Below are positions 1 to 8,200 of a stretch of DNA of 12,560 nt, piece by piece. The notes below the pieces were generated by a model. The model did no database searches and was not told where the DNA came from. It saw nothing but the letters and a program-made list of their open reading frames with translations. The first letter of the stretch is position 1, and each line of letters starts with the position of its first letter. A program made the position numbers and the translations under genes. Source of the stretch: Bifidobacterium breve (GTDB lineage: Bacteria > Actinomycetota > Acidimicrobiia > Acidimicrobiales > Ilumatobacteraceae); contig CALPPJ020000014.1 of assembly GCA_943325425.2 (NCBI GenBank), positions 1 to 12,560 on the forward strand, given 5' to 3'.

Positions 1-236
1 ATGTCTCCGCCGGTAGGTGTGGTGTCTTTGACAACTAACGACGGCTGAATGACTTTGACGGCAATAATTGTGCTGATTCCGATTAAAGCAATGCGGATCC
101 ACAAGATGATGAGTCGCTCGCGCTCCGAGCCCCGAAAGGGATTCCAACCATATTTGATTCCCGTCTGCGTTGATTCGTCAACTTCGTCGTCAGGACCGGC
201 AACAGACACGGCGGACTTATTCTCAAGATCATCCAT
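1..236 (-). CDS. Unrecognised membrane protein, N-terminal part, cut by the left edge
   Basis: Reading leftwards from an ATG at 236, the frame stays open for 78 codons to the window edge, so the C-terminus is missing. The visible part begins MDDLENKSAVSV and has an acidic, hydrophilic stretch of about 40 residues. A basic/acidic patch (about residues 36-44, GSERERL) follows, then one strongly hydrophobic segment at about residues 42-64 that looks like a transmembrane helix, then the start of a polar region ending in TPTGGD. The gene lies 27 bases behind the CPBP protease gene on the same strand, so it is probably the third gene of that operon. I do not recognise a family. Cytoplasmic N-terminus with the remainder outside fits the charge distribution but is inference. 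The plus-strand frame over the same bases (49-240) is judged to be its shadow, because only the minus-strand frame gives a sensible membrane-protein pattern and fits the operon direction. Confidence 0.55.
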   Translation of the reverse strand, partial: MDDLENKSAVSVAGPDDEVDESTQTGIKYGWNPFRGSERERLIILWIRIALIGISTIIAVKVIQPSLVVKDTTPTGGD

Positions 237-263
237 ATAGAGACCTATCTTGCCACCTTCGCA

Positions 264-983
264 CTACTGAGACGCGAGCAACAACCCTGCAGCGTTAAAC
301 CCGATGTGGGCAAAAATCGCCATCCCTAACCGCCCCGTGCGCTGAAAACAGATGCCGAGCACCAACGCAAAAACAAAGAGACCCGGCAATTCCACCGGTT
401 GTAAGTGAATCAGGGCAAACCACGCAGCCGAGATCAGCAACGCCAACCAGTCATTCAATCGACTCTGCAAAGCTTGCAAAATCAGCCCGCGGTACACCAA
501 TTCTTCAATCAAGGGCGCCCCGAGGGCCACAACAACAATCAAAACGATGACCCAACCCCCGTTTGCCTTATCCCACAAATCTCGAGCGCGCTGCTCGATT
601 TCGTCGCTCGAAAAGGCATCGGACCAAATCTGTTGCAGTGGCCAATAAATCGCTGGAACAAGTAACAACTGACAGGCCACGCCAAGGGGCAATCCGGCCA
701 GATCAACCCACCGTGCTCGAACCTTGTAATCGTTGACAAACCGTCCCTGACCCCAGCGGCGACTCACGACCATCAGCGCAACGACGAAAGGGATCCACAA
801 GCAAAAAATGGATAGCACCGTCATTGAAATCGGCCACTGGTCTGACTTTTCGCCGCTGTGACCGGTGGCCGCGATCAACACGCCTTGCAACGGAAGCGCC
901 GCCATGTACGCCAATAGCCAGGCCATGACGGCCACGCCGACGGTAAACCGCGTGGCGTTCGTCGCCGGATGAGGACGGGTCAT
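264..983 (-). CDS. CPBP family intramembrane glutamic endopeptidase (Abi/Rce1-like)
   Basis: A 239-residue polytopic membrane protein with the three signature motifs of the CPBP/Abi (PF02517) family. They are EELVYR at residues 160-165 (the paired glutamates and arginine), FALIH at 189-193, and HIGFN at 226-230. Hydrophobic segments lie at about 15-40, 52-75, 95-116, 143-160, 180-196, 202-214 and 220-237. Known members, such as Rce1 and MmRce1, are intramembrane proteases using the motif-1 glutamate and the motif-2/3 histidines. Bacterial homologues act in peptide maturation, bacteriocin immunity or unknown processing, and the substrate here cannot be told. The start ATG lies 8 bases after the stop of the DUF3499 gene, with a weak AGGT ahead of it, so the two genes are probably co-transcribed. 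All key residues are present and the length is normal for the family. Confidence 0.9.
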   Translation of the reverse strand: MTRPHPATNATRFTVGVAVMAWLLAYMAALPLQGVLIAATGHSGEKSDQWPISMTVLSIFCLWIPFVVALMVVSRRWGQGRFVNDYKVRARWVDLAGLPLGVACQLLLVPAIYWPLQQIWSDAFSSDEIEQRARDLWDKANGGWVIVLIVVVALGAPLIEELVYRGLILQALQSRLNDWLALLISAAWFALIHLQPVELPGLFVFALVLGICFQRTGRLGMAIFAHIGFNAAGLLLASQ

Positions 984-991
984 GAACTGAC

Positions 992-1219
992 CTAGCCGGC
1001 CAGGCGATGCACGAAAGGAAGGACTTCGGCTCGACGCCGATCATCTAGGGTCCAGCCATTCGGAGGCGCAAAACGCTGCCAGTGCTTGTCGCACAACTCG
1101 TACACGTGCAAATCGCGCTCTTCTTCGATGTGGTTAATCCACACGACCGAGGTGTTGTACTGAAAGGTCAAAGAAATGTGGGCGGTCTCCCGACAACCAC
1201 TACGAGTGCACGAACGCAT
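992..1219 (-). CDS. DUF3499 family protein, small zinc-ribbon-like
   Basis: A 75-residue protein starting MRSCTRSGCRETA. The pattern C4-x4-C9 near the N-terminus and C43-x2-H46 (LCDKHW) followed by a PPNGW motif (52-56) matches DUF3499, a small actinobacterial family; the Cys/His quartet suggests one bound zinc. No biochemical function is known to me. In mycobacteria I believe a DUF3499 gene lies close to whiB2, pmmA/manB and fbiA, so finding it about 11 kb from an fbiA gene here echoes an old gene neighbourhood. It is the first gene of the minus-strand operon. No Shine-Dalgarno sequence precedes the ATG. Instead TAACTT (1226-1231) ends 6 bases before it, suggesting a leaderless transcript. 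The larger minus-strand frame across 703-1044 is a shadow. Confidence 0.85.
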   Translation of the reverse strand: MRSCTRSGCRETAHISLTFQYNTSVVWINHIEEERDLHVYELCDKHWQRFAPPNGWTLDDRRRAEVLPFVHRLAG

Positions 1220-1225
1220 GGCAAA

Positions 1226-1231
1226 AAGTTA
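1226..1231 (-). promoter_or_regulatory. Putative -10 box for a leaderless DUF3499/CPBP operon transcript
   Basis: On the minus strand TAACTT is followed by six bases and then the ATG at 1219, which puts a transcription start at or next to the start codon. This TAnnnT-to-start spacing is typical of leaderless actinobacterial genes. No convincing -35 is seen at 17 bases, and no Shine-Dalgarno sequence is present, so this is an inference from spacing only. Confidence 0.35.
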
Positions 1232-1248
1232 TGAGATTGAAGGCCATC

Positions 1249-1278
1249 TTTGGTGGATAGGCCTTTGGTGGATAGGCC
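1249..1278. repeat. Perfect 15-bp tandem duplication in the divergent promoter region
   Basis: The unit TTTGGTGGATAGGCC occurs twice back to back (1249-1263 and 1264-1278) with no mismatch. It lies in the non-coding space between the divergent DUF3499 and ftsH genes, 30 bases upstream of the DUF3499 start and about 115 bases upstream of ftsH. It could be a slippage duplication or a doubled protein-binding site. Nothing in the sequence tells which. Confidence 0.9.
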
Positions 1279-1380
1279 GGACTGGTTATGCCGTGGTCCA
1301 TTGAGTCAACTGTGACTTCTGCGGTACTCAGACACCCATACTGAACTACGCCCGACCCACACAGTGTGACCAAGCGGTCG

Positions 1381-1386
1381 TATCAT
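1381..1386 (+). promoter_or_regulatory. Putative -10 box for a leaderless ftsH transcript
   Basis: TATCAT ends six bases before the ATG at 1393, so transcription would begin at the start codon. No Shine-Dalgarno sequence precedes this ATG. If correct, it rules out the upstream in-frame GTG at 1366 as the main start. The -35 position shows no clear consensus. Confidence 0.35.
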
Positions 1387-1392
1387 GGCGAC

Positions 1393-3357
1393 ATGAGCGA
1401 GTCCACTCCTCCCCCTCCGCCCCCGTCACCTACGCAACCCTCGTCTGGTGGTCAATCACCGCGCAAGATGAGTCGCTCGCAGGTAAACAAAGATTCATCA
1501 TCGCCTGACGGCAAGCCCACTGGCCGCCCGTCCATGCCCAAATGGTCGCCGTGGGTACTGCTTGGCCTGATTTTGGTCCTCATTTTTGGACCGCAACTCT
1601 TGCCCGGTCCCGACCGTGAAAAATTGGGCTTTGAGGAATTCATTACTCAAGTCACGAACGGCAAAGTTGACGAAGTCAAACTCAATAACGCAACGCTCAC
1701 AATCACTGGGACATTCACCGATGGCAGTTCATTCTCGACAACTGCTCCCCCTGGATTTCCGAACGAAAAAGATCGCGAACTTCTCCGTGGACAAGGTGTT
1801 GATTTCAAGCCCAATACTCCCCAAACAAATTGGGTGATGAATCTCATTCCACTGTTGCTGCCATTCGTTTTGATCATCGGATTCTTGGTGTGGATGAACA
1901 AACGTGCATCGGGACAAATGGGCAACATGATGTCAATTGGTCGTAGTCGCGCCAAGGCTTACAACGCTGACCGTCCCTCAACCACGTTCGCCGACATCGC
2001 CGGATACGAGGGTGTCAAAACTGAAATCAAAGAGGTTGTTGATTTCTTGCGTATGCCCGAACGTTTCAAGGAAATTGGCGCCAAGGTTCCCAAGGGAATG
2101 TTGCTGGTCGGCCCTCCGGGAACGGGTAAGACTCTTTTCGCACGCGCAGTTGCGGGTGAAGCTGGCGTTGGTTTCTTATCAGTCACTGGTTCTGACTTCA
2201 TGGAAATGTTCGTTGGCGTTGGTGCAAGCCGAGTACGCGACTTGTTCCAGCAGGCTCGCAAAATGGGTAAAGCCATTATTTTCATTGATGAAATCGACTC
2301 AATCGGTCGTAAGCGTGGCGCTGGTCTCGGTGGAGGTCACGACGAACGCGAGCAAACTTTGAACCAAATGTTGTCCGAAATGGACGGGTTCGAAACATCA
2401 GAAGGCATCGTGATTTTGGCGGCGACAAACCGTCCCGATGTTCTTGACCCTGCGTTGCTCCGCCCAGGTCGCTTTGACCGTCAGATCGTTGTTCCATTAC
2501 CCGAGTTTGAAGAGCGAGCGGCCATTTTGCGAGTTCACAGTCGCGATAAGCGTATGGGACCCGATGTTGATCTCGACACCATGGCCAAGGGCACTCCTGG
2601 TATGAGCGGTGCCGACCTCGCCAACTTGGTGAATGAAGCAGCACTCTTTGCCGTACGTCGAGCCAGTGCACAAATTGAGCGCATCGACTTTGAGTCAGCT
2701 CGTGATCGCATCATGATGGGAGCCCGCCGAGACTCACTCATCTTGTCCGCAGAAGAAAAGCGGGTCACTGCTTACCACGAAGGTGGCCACGCAATTTTGG
2801 CAACTGTCTTGCCGCATGGTGATGCATTACATAAGGTCACCATTCTTCCGCGAGGCATGGCCCTTGGTGTCACGCAAACACTCCCCGAAGAACGCCATAG
2901 TTTCTCGAAGGATTACATCCTTGACCGAATCTGCATGGCTCTTGGTGGACGCGTCGCCGAAGAATTGGTGTTCCAACAGCAGACCACTGGTGCTTCAAAC
3001 GACCTTGAAGTAGTCACCGGTTTGGCGCGCCGCATGGTGCGCGAATGGGGCATGAGCGACAAGGTCGGCCCCATGGCTTGGCATAATCAGCAAAATGTCT
3101 TCCTAGGTGAAGACTTGATGACTGGTGGACGCGAATACAGCGATGACACCGCACGCCTCATGGACGAAGAGATCAACACCATCTTGCGCCAGCAGGAAAC
3201 TCGTGCGATCGAACTTCTCTCCAAGCATCGCATCGGTCTTGATTTAGTTGCCCAAGCACTTCTCGAAAAAGAAACCATTGATGGAGACCTTGTTAATGCT
3301 CTTGTGCAGCAGGGTCTTGACGGCAACACGCAGTCACCGATCAGCGTCATTGACTGA
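1393..3357 (+). CDS. ftsH: ATP-dependent zinc metalloprotease FtsH
   Basis: Membrane-anchored AAA+ protease that extracts and degrades misassembled membrane proteins and selected cytoplasmic regulators, working as a hexamer. Counted from the ATG at 1393 the protein has 654 residues, a normal length. A proline-rich cytoplasmic N-terminus (about 1-45) is followed by a first membrane helix (about 53-70), an extracytoplasmic FtsH_ext domain (about 75-145) and a second helix (about 147-168). The AAA domain has Walker A GPPGTGKT (240-247), pore motif FVG (273-275), Walker B IIFIDEID (295-302) and the second region of homology with the arginine fingers in RPGRFD. The M41 peptidase domain has HEGGH (462-466) and the third zinc ligand Asp at about 537 (SNDLE). 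All catalytic residues are intact. An in-frame GTG at 1366 would add nine residues, but the TATCAT box just before 1393 favours the ATG. It stands alone on its strand and converges on the thioredoxin-fold gene. Confidence 0.97.
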   Translation: MSESTPPPPPPSPTQPSSGGQSPRKMSRSQVNKDSSSPDGKPTGRPSMPKWSPWVLLGLILVLIFGPQLLPGPDREKLGFEEFITQVTNGKVDEVKLNNATLTITGTFTDGSSFSTTAPPGFPNEKDRELLRGQGVDFKPNTPQTNWVMNLIPLLLPFVLIIGFLVWMNKRASGQMGNMMSIGRSRAKAYNADRPSTTFADIAGYEGVKTEIKEVVDFLRMPERFKEIGAKVPKGMLLVGPPGTGKTLFARAVAGEAGVGFLSVTGSDFMEMFVGVGASRVRDLFQQARKMGKAIIFIDEIDSIGRKRGAGLGGGHDEREQTLNQMLSEMDGFETSEGIVILAATNRPDVLDPALLRPGRFDRQIVVPLPEFEERAAILRVHSRDKRMGPDVDLDTMAKGTPGMSGADLANLVNEAALFAVRRASAQIERIDFESARDRIMMGARRDSLILSAEEKRVTAYHEGGHAILATVLPHGDALHKVTILPRGMALGVTQTLPEERHSFSKDYILDRICMALGGRVAEELVFQQQTTGASNDLEVVTGLARRMVREWGMSDKVGPMAWHNQQNVFLGEDLMTGGREYSDDTARLMDEEINTILRQQETRAIELLSKHRIGLDLVAQALLEKETIDGDLVNALVQQGLDGNTQSPISVID

Positions 3358-3378
3358 CCTGACCCTTAACTCGAACCG

Positions 3379-3837
3379 CTATTCGTGATCTTGACAGTGG
3401 CCGTCCGCTGGCGTTTGCAGTTGCGGATCGCGAGCCGACGCCACGCCTGCCCATAAATCTGTTGCACTGACTGGCCCAAGAAATGACTTATGTACGACTC
3501 CGTGTGCATCACTCACCACGACAGTCGGAACAGCCTCAATGTTGTATTTACGATGCAACTCTTTGTTTTCGGAGTATTCAACATCTAACACCGCCACTTG
3601 CTTACTGGCGACAACTTGTGCCTTAGCCAACATGTCGGCACACACATGACATGACGCGGATGTAAAAACTGCCACTAACCATTCCTGCTGAGCGGCTGGA
3701 AAATCAACTCGGTCGATCTGTGTTGGTGCGGCAAAGACCTTTTGCGTTGGCGCATCAACAACTTGACGTCGACGAACCACCACAGCAACTGTTGCGACAA
3801 CTGTGCCAATGATCAGAGCGATGAGCACGCTCATCAT
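3379..3837 (-). CDS. Membrane-anchored thioredoxin-fold protein
   Basis: 152 residues with one N-terminal membrane helix (about 3-21), an immediate RRRQ basic patch, and a thioredoxin-like domain (about 38-135). The domain carries the redox motif CHVC (C63, C66) after the strand WLVAVFTSAS and the cis-proline at P104 in AVPTVVV. This is the canonical layout of a dithiol-disulfide oxidoreductase; the partner is unknown. The basic patch just after the helix predicts, by the positive-inside rule, that the thioredoxin domain faces the cytoplasm, unlike TlpA/ResA-type thioredoxins. The C-terminal tail ends GHCQDHE and carries a third cysteine (C148) flanked by histidines. The start ATG overlaps the TGA of the DUF5719 gene by four bases (ATGATGA, so Met1 or Met2 could initiate), which implies translational coupling. 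It is the last gene of the GT2/DUF5719 module. Confidence 0.85.
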   Translation of the reverse strand: MMSVLIALIIGTVVATVAVVVRRRQVVDAPTQKVFAAPTQIDRVDFPAAQQEWLVAVFTSASCHVCADMLAKAQVVASKQVAVLDVEYSENKELHRKYNIEAVPTVVVSDAHGVVHKSFLGPVSATDLWAGVASARDPQLQTPADGHCQDHE

Positions 3838-5285
3838 GGCAACAACTTTTCTGGAAAAGCGAGCGATCCACTGCGACCTCGCAAAGTCGGCGTACGTTCA
3901 AGTCGGCGCTCAACCAAAATAGATTGGTCACTCACCACTTCGAGCGCACGTCCGAACGAGAGTGGGTCAACCAAATCAATTGAAACCAAGCCATTGGCCG
4001 CGATCGGAATATCGCTAAGTCCAGGAACTGGCTCTTCTCCACCAGGACCAACCGAATAGATCGTCACGACTCCGCTATTTGGTGATGTGTTGAGAATCGT
4101 CAGTACATCTTCGATCGCAATCGTGGTCGAAGTTGGAACGCTCCAACGCGTTGATTGGAAACCTCGCTGAGCACCAAGCACAACGGTGGTTGCAACGCTC
4201 GAACCCGCTGGCTTTGTCAGCACCCGCTCCACCACTAGTTGGGCTCCGGCTTGCCCACTCACAACACCGCCGTGCAGTCCGTCAGGCAAACCAACAATTG
4301 CTGATACATCAAAGGGCACAACATCATTCGCGGGGATAGTTAACGTTGTCGGCAGCACATTCGCCACAGTCGGGTCAAGCCCGAGTATGACGACATCAGC
4401 CATCACATCTTGATCGCTGGGATTGAAAATCATGTAGGTCTCAGAAATACCGGCGCCCTTTTCTCCATCAGCGAACCACCACTGATCAGATGTTGAAGGA
4501 CTTCCCAGCGCCAACACATGGCCTAGTCGACCCGCACCTAGGAAATGCTGATCTTTAGCCGCGACAATTCGTCCCGCCGAGGCCACGACACTGAGCGCCA
4601 AAATCTTTTCATCACGAAAACCAGACTCTGGAATGTTCAAAACACGAATTGATTGAGCCGGAATAACAAACCCTTGAAGATTTGTTGGAGTGCGCTGACC
4701 ATTCATCGTTGCGATTTCAATATTGACGATCGCGGGTGACAAATACGGATTCGTGAGGATCAAACGAAAATCTGATGACTCCGCAGAAAAGCCATCAGCG
4801 AAATACCACTCACTTGAAGTTCGATTTGAACAAGGCGACACTGCAGCACCCGCAGGATGTAGCGCTCGCTGCTCAACACTTGCCGCCGAATCAGTGAGTT
4901 CAACCAGTGCACTCGCATACGGTGCTGTCACTAACGAATTGATCTCAATCACGAGTTGCGAGCGTGGATCAGAATTGATCGCCTGAGTCACCGGTGCTTG
5001 CCCGCTCGTCAGAATCGTTAACAAACCAGTCACAGGAGTCTCTAACGGGTTCGAGATCACGATCTCGCCTCCGTAGGTACCGCTGTCACTCTCTCCGGCC
5101 GCCGAGGTTCCGGCACAAAACCAAGTACTCGTGACCGCTTGGTCATTACGAACAATTGCCGGCGTACCAGGCCGAGTTCCGAGCGAAAAGACTGCAGCAA
5201 ATTGAGTTTCGTCTCGGTCTGAAAAGTTAAAAGCCAAACCAATAACGACTAACAAAACGAGATAAAGGCTCACCCGACGATTCAT
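3834..5285 (-). CDS. DUF5719 family protein, secreted or anchored, four-repeat
   Basis: 483 residues. A short basic N-terminus (MNRR) and a hydrophobic segment at about 5-20 without an obvious cleavage site suggest a signal anchor that places the rest outside the membrane. The body is about four copies of a beta-rich unit of 105-111 residues. They begin at the aromatic marks W55 (TWFCAG), W160 (EWYFADG), W269 (QWWFADG) and W381 (RWSVP). Each is followed by a strand ending in N-P or N-T-S, for example EIVISNP, RLILTNP, YMIFNP and LTILNTSP. Each copy closes with a stretch like VVERVL or LVERRL. Only two cysteines occur (C57, C152), perhaps a disulfide. In actinobacteria DUF5719 genes commonly sit beside a giant GT2 glycosyltransferase, as here. 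The function is not established; a glycan-binding or assembly partner is my inference. Start and stop both overlap neighbours by four bases. Confidence 0.85.
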   Translation of the reverse strand: MNRRVSLYLVLLVVIGLAFNFSDRDETQFAAVFSLGTRPGTPAIVRNDQAVTSTWFCAGTSAAGESDSGTYGGEIVISNPLETPVTGLLTILTSGQAPVTQAINSDPRSQLVIEINSLVTAPYASALVELTDSAASVEQRALHPAGAAVSPCSNRTSSEWYFADGFSAESSDFRLILTNPYLSPAIVNIEIATMNGQRTPTNLQGFVIPAQSIRVLNIPESGFRDEKILALSVVASAGRIVAAKDQHFLGAGRLGHVLALGSPSTSDQWWFADGEKGAGISETYMIFNPSDQDVMADVVILGLDPTVANVLPTTLTIPANDVVPFDVSAIVGLPDGLHGGVVSGQAGAQLVVERVLTKPAGSSVATTVVLGAQRGFQSTRWSVPTSTTIAIEDVLTILNTSPNSGVVTIYSVGPGGEEPVPGLSDIPIAANGLVSIDLVDPLSFGRALEVVSDQSILVERRLERTPTLRGRSGSLAFPEKLLP

Positions 5286-8200
5286 GCCGGATCACCTGAA
5301 ATCGGGTTCGCGGATAATGAAACAACTGGAGTCGTTTCTGGCAATTCAAATTGTTGACGGCGCGAACGACGGCGAAAATTTGGTTGCAAAATTCCGAGTA
5401 CTACCACCAACCACAAGAACACTTGCAACAACACCCACATGTAACGACTGAGAGGGTTTGAATAAGACAAACGTGCCAATCCACCATCGCCCGTTTCAAA
5501 ATGCATCACGGTTCCGAACGAAGCTTGAGGTTTGATGGTTTGCCCATTAATTGTCAGTGTCCATCGCGGGTCAAAGGGAACGCCCATATGAAAACGCCCC
5601 GCTGGAAGTTCTTGGGTTGGACTTGCCCAACTCGTCGTACCATTCAACGCAGCAAGTGAGCCGGTCAATTCAGTCGCTACGAGAGCCTCAGCGCCACCTT
5701 CACTGCTTTGTTGGGAGGCCACGGCGCTCAACATTCCGGTTAAGGGAATCCACTGCGAGTTTTCGAAAATAGTCATACTCGAAGGCCCATAGACATTTCG
5801 CAAATCCAATTGTTCAGCAAATGCTTCGCGCAAACCGAGCGGTACGGCTACCGGGGATTCACTCGAGGAGTGCACTCGATCAATGACCGGAATGACGATG
5901 TACCGAATACCAAGTGGAGCCATCAGTCGCCCGACACGACCAGTTGTTCCAGAGGCCACAGCGTCAAGGAGCGGTTCGATGAAAACTTGGGCGTCTCGCG
6001 AGGCCGACGACACTTGATTCAACATTGATGCATCACCGTTTTGCACCAATGAGTAAGCCAAGCCATCGCGATACGTGTGCTGATCGGACGGGATCAGTCG
6101 CGAGTCGCCGACGAGTAAAATCCGATAATCGCCCTGACTTGAATCACCCAATAACTCGCGCATTTGTTGAGCCAAAGTAATTGAAGGCTGTTCCCATCGA
6201 CCATTTGATGCTCCAGCAACGACAGGCAAAAGTCCGAGAGGAAGAGTAACGAGCGACAAAAGTGCCAAAGGCTGTCGCCATCCGAAGCGACCGCCTCGAA
6301 CGTCAATTCCGAAAGCCATCACGATGATGGCTGCACCAATTGCCAAACAACTCGCAACAGGGGCCAACAAAATGCCGGTTTCAGGAAGGCGAATAGGTAA
6401 ATCATCACCCGAGTTCAGCAGTGCCAAGGCAAGCAAAACAATGGACAAAATCGCGGCTCGCGAAGCCCAAATAAAACGTGAGTTCTTTGACACCAATGGT
6501 GCGACAAGGAGTGGAACGTAGAGCAGCACGATCAGCCCACCAAGTGCTGCTGGACCGATACCGAAACGAAGGAGCTCCCATAATCCGAGATTTTCTGTCG
6601 AGCGAGCGGGCGAACCAACGATTGCGTCCCATCCACCATTAGACAAATATCGCGTCACCCACGGCATGTTAAGAACGACCGCTGCCGCCGTTGCGCTCAT
6701 TGCACCAGCGAAACCTAATCCAGCGGCTCGAGTTGAACCTCCTGAAACAGCGGCCGTCAACAGCCACAACAATGCACTTAATAGAACGACAACAACGACT
6801 CCAGGACTGAAGGCCATCGTGACGCCGAAAAGTAACGAAAGTTTTGCGGCCAAACGAATCCGCTGTTTCGTTGAAGGATGATCAACAACGTCGCCAGGTT
6901 CGTCATCAACAATTGATGTGCCAATACCACCGAAAGAACGAATTAGGTGGAGAGCCCAGGGAACAACGGCATAAGCAATCAGTACCTGGTGCTGGCCACT
7001 CGCGACCGCGGCATACGGAAGTGGCACTGCGGCGTACGCAATGACTCCGACGATACGCGCGCGTTCGTTAGCAACCACCCCACACAAAGCCGAAGCACCT
7101 AGCCATCCCAAAGGAATCAGCCCAATGGTGATCAGGGTGTGCAACAACCCCATGTGCCCAAGCGTGAAGATTCCACCGAGCGCAATAAGGCCTGTGCTAG
7201 TTGGTTGAGCGGTCGTGCTACCGAGGTCTTGCGCCCACCACCCGCTGATGTATTGACGCAGCAAATCACGCGGTGATTCTGGAAGTGGCAACAAGTCGCC
7301 TACGGAATGCACGCCATTCATCCACAATTGACGGCCCCCGAGAAAGAGCAAGACAGCAAGGACTCCCCAGGATGCAACGGCCTTGGGGCTACGCGCAGTT
7401 GAGTCGTTTCCAACGCCTCGAATATTGGCTGAAGGTGTAAATCGGCGATGACGAATGATTCGTTTCCAGCGCACGCTGCCGCGAACCTGTAGTTCAACCA
7501 CTTCATGGTCGGGTACTTGACGCAACATGCGGACGCGCGACCTACGACGGGCGATATTGCCAATACTGGGCAGCAAGTTCAATAGTCCGCTCAGCCCAGC
7601 AAAAGCCCGCTGCCATCGACCGCGAACCATTGAGCCAATTGCTTCAACACAGGTAATGAGAAACAACAGCGGCACTACGATCGGCAAGCGGCGCGCCCCG
7701 GTCAGTGACAGCACTGTTGACATGCGGTGCCTTTCGGCCTGGCGCATGAGTGAGCCAGAGTCGCTGCCGCGACCGATCAGTCGCTCGTCCATCAAGCCGC
7801 GATGTCGAGCGGTCGCGGCAGGGACGACAACGACCCGGGCGCCTGATAAATGAGCCCGCCAACACAGATCAAGATCTTCACCAAAAAACTCAATGGAAGG
7901 TTCGAAACCTCCGAGTTCGCGAAAGAGGTCAGCACGAACGAGCAAACATGATGAAGACAAAACAAACACATCACGCACCGCGTCATGTTGTTCTTGATCA
8001 AGTTCGTGGGGCTCAACTGCACTGTCGAGTTCACCAAACCAATCACAATCAAAGCCCACCGACTGCAAGCGACGGGTTTCATCCCATTCAACGAACTTCG
8101 GACCGACCATCCCGGCATTAGACCGATACATCTCTTCAACCAACTGCCGAACTGCGTCGGGGGCCAAAACGACATCGTCATGCATGAGAAGGAAGAAACC

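Larger units (their letters stand above)
1220..1392. other. Divergent intergenic region between DUF3499 and ftsH
   Basis: These 173 bases hold the control signals for both directions. They include the 15-bp tandem repeat (1249-1278) and -10-like hexamers abutting both start codons (TAACTT leftwards, TATCAT rightwards). There is also a plus-strand pair TTGAGT (1301-1306) and TACTCA (1325-1330) with 18-base spacing that could be a second ftsH promoter. The TTGAGT box overlaps a perfect small inverted repeat, AGTCA-ACTG-TGACT (1304-1317). No RNA gene or small coding frame is evident. Confidence 0.5.

Noticed and set aside
49..240. Plus-strand frame of 63 codons at the left edge
   Set aside because: It overlaps the minus-strand frame from 236, which has a proper acidic N-terminus plus a membrane helix and fits the operon direction. 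The plus frame shows no recognisable pattern.
703..1044. Minus-strand frame of 113 codons spanning the DUF3499/CPBP junction
   Set aside because: It overlaps two well-supported genes in another frame and its product is Arg-rich and patternless.
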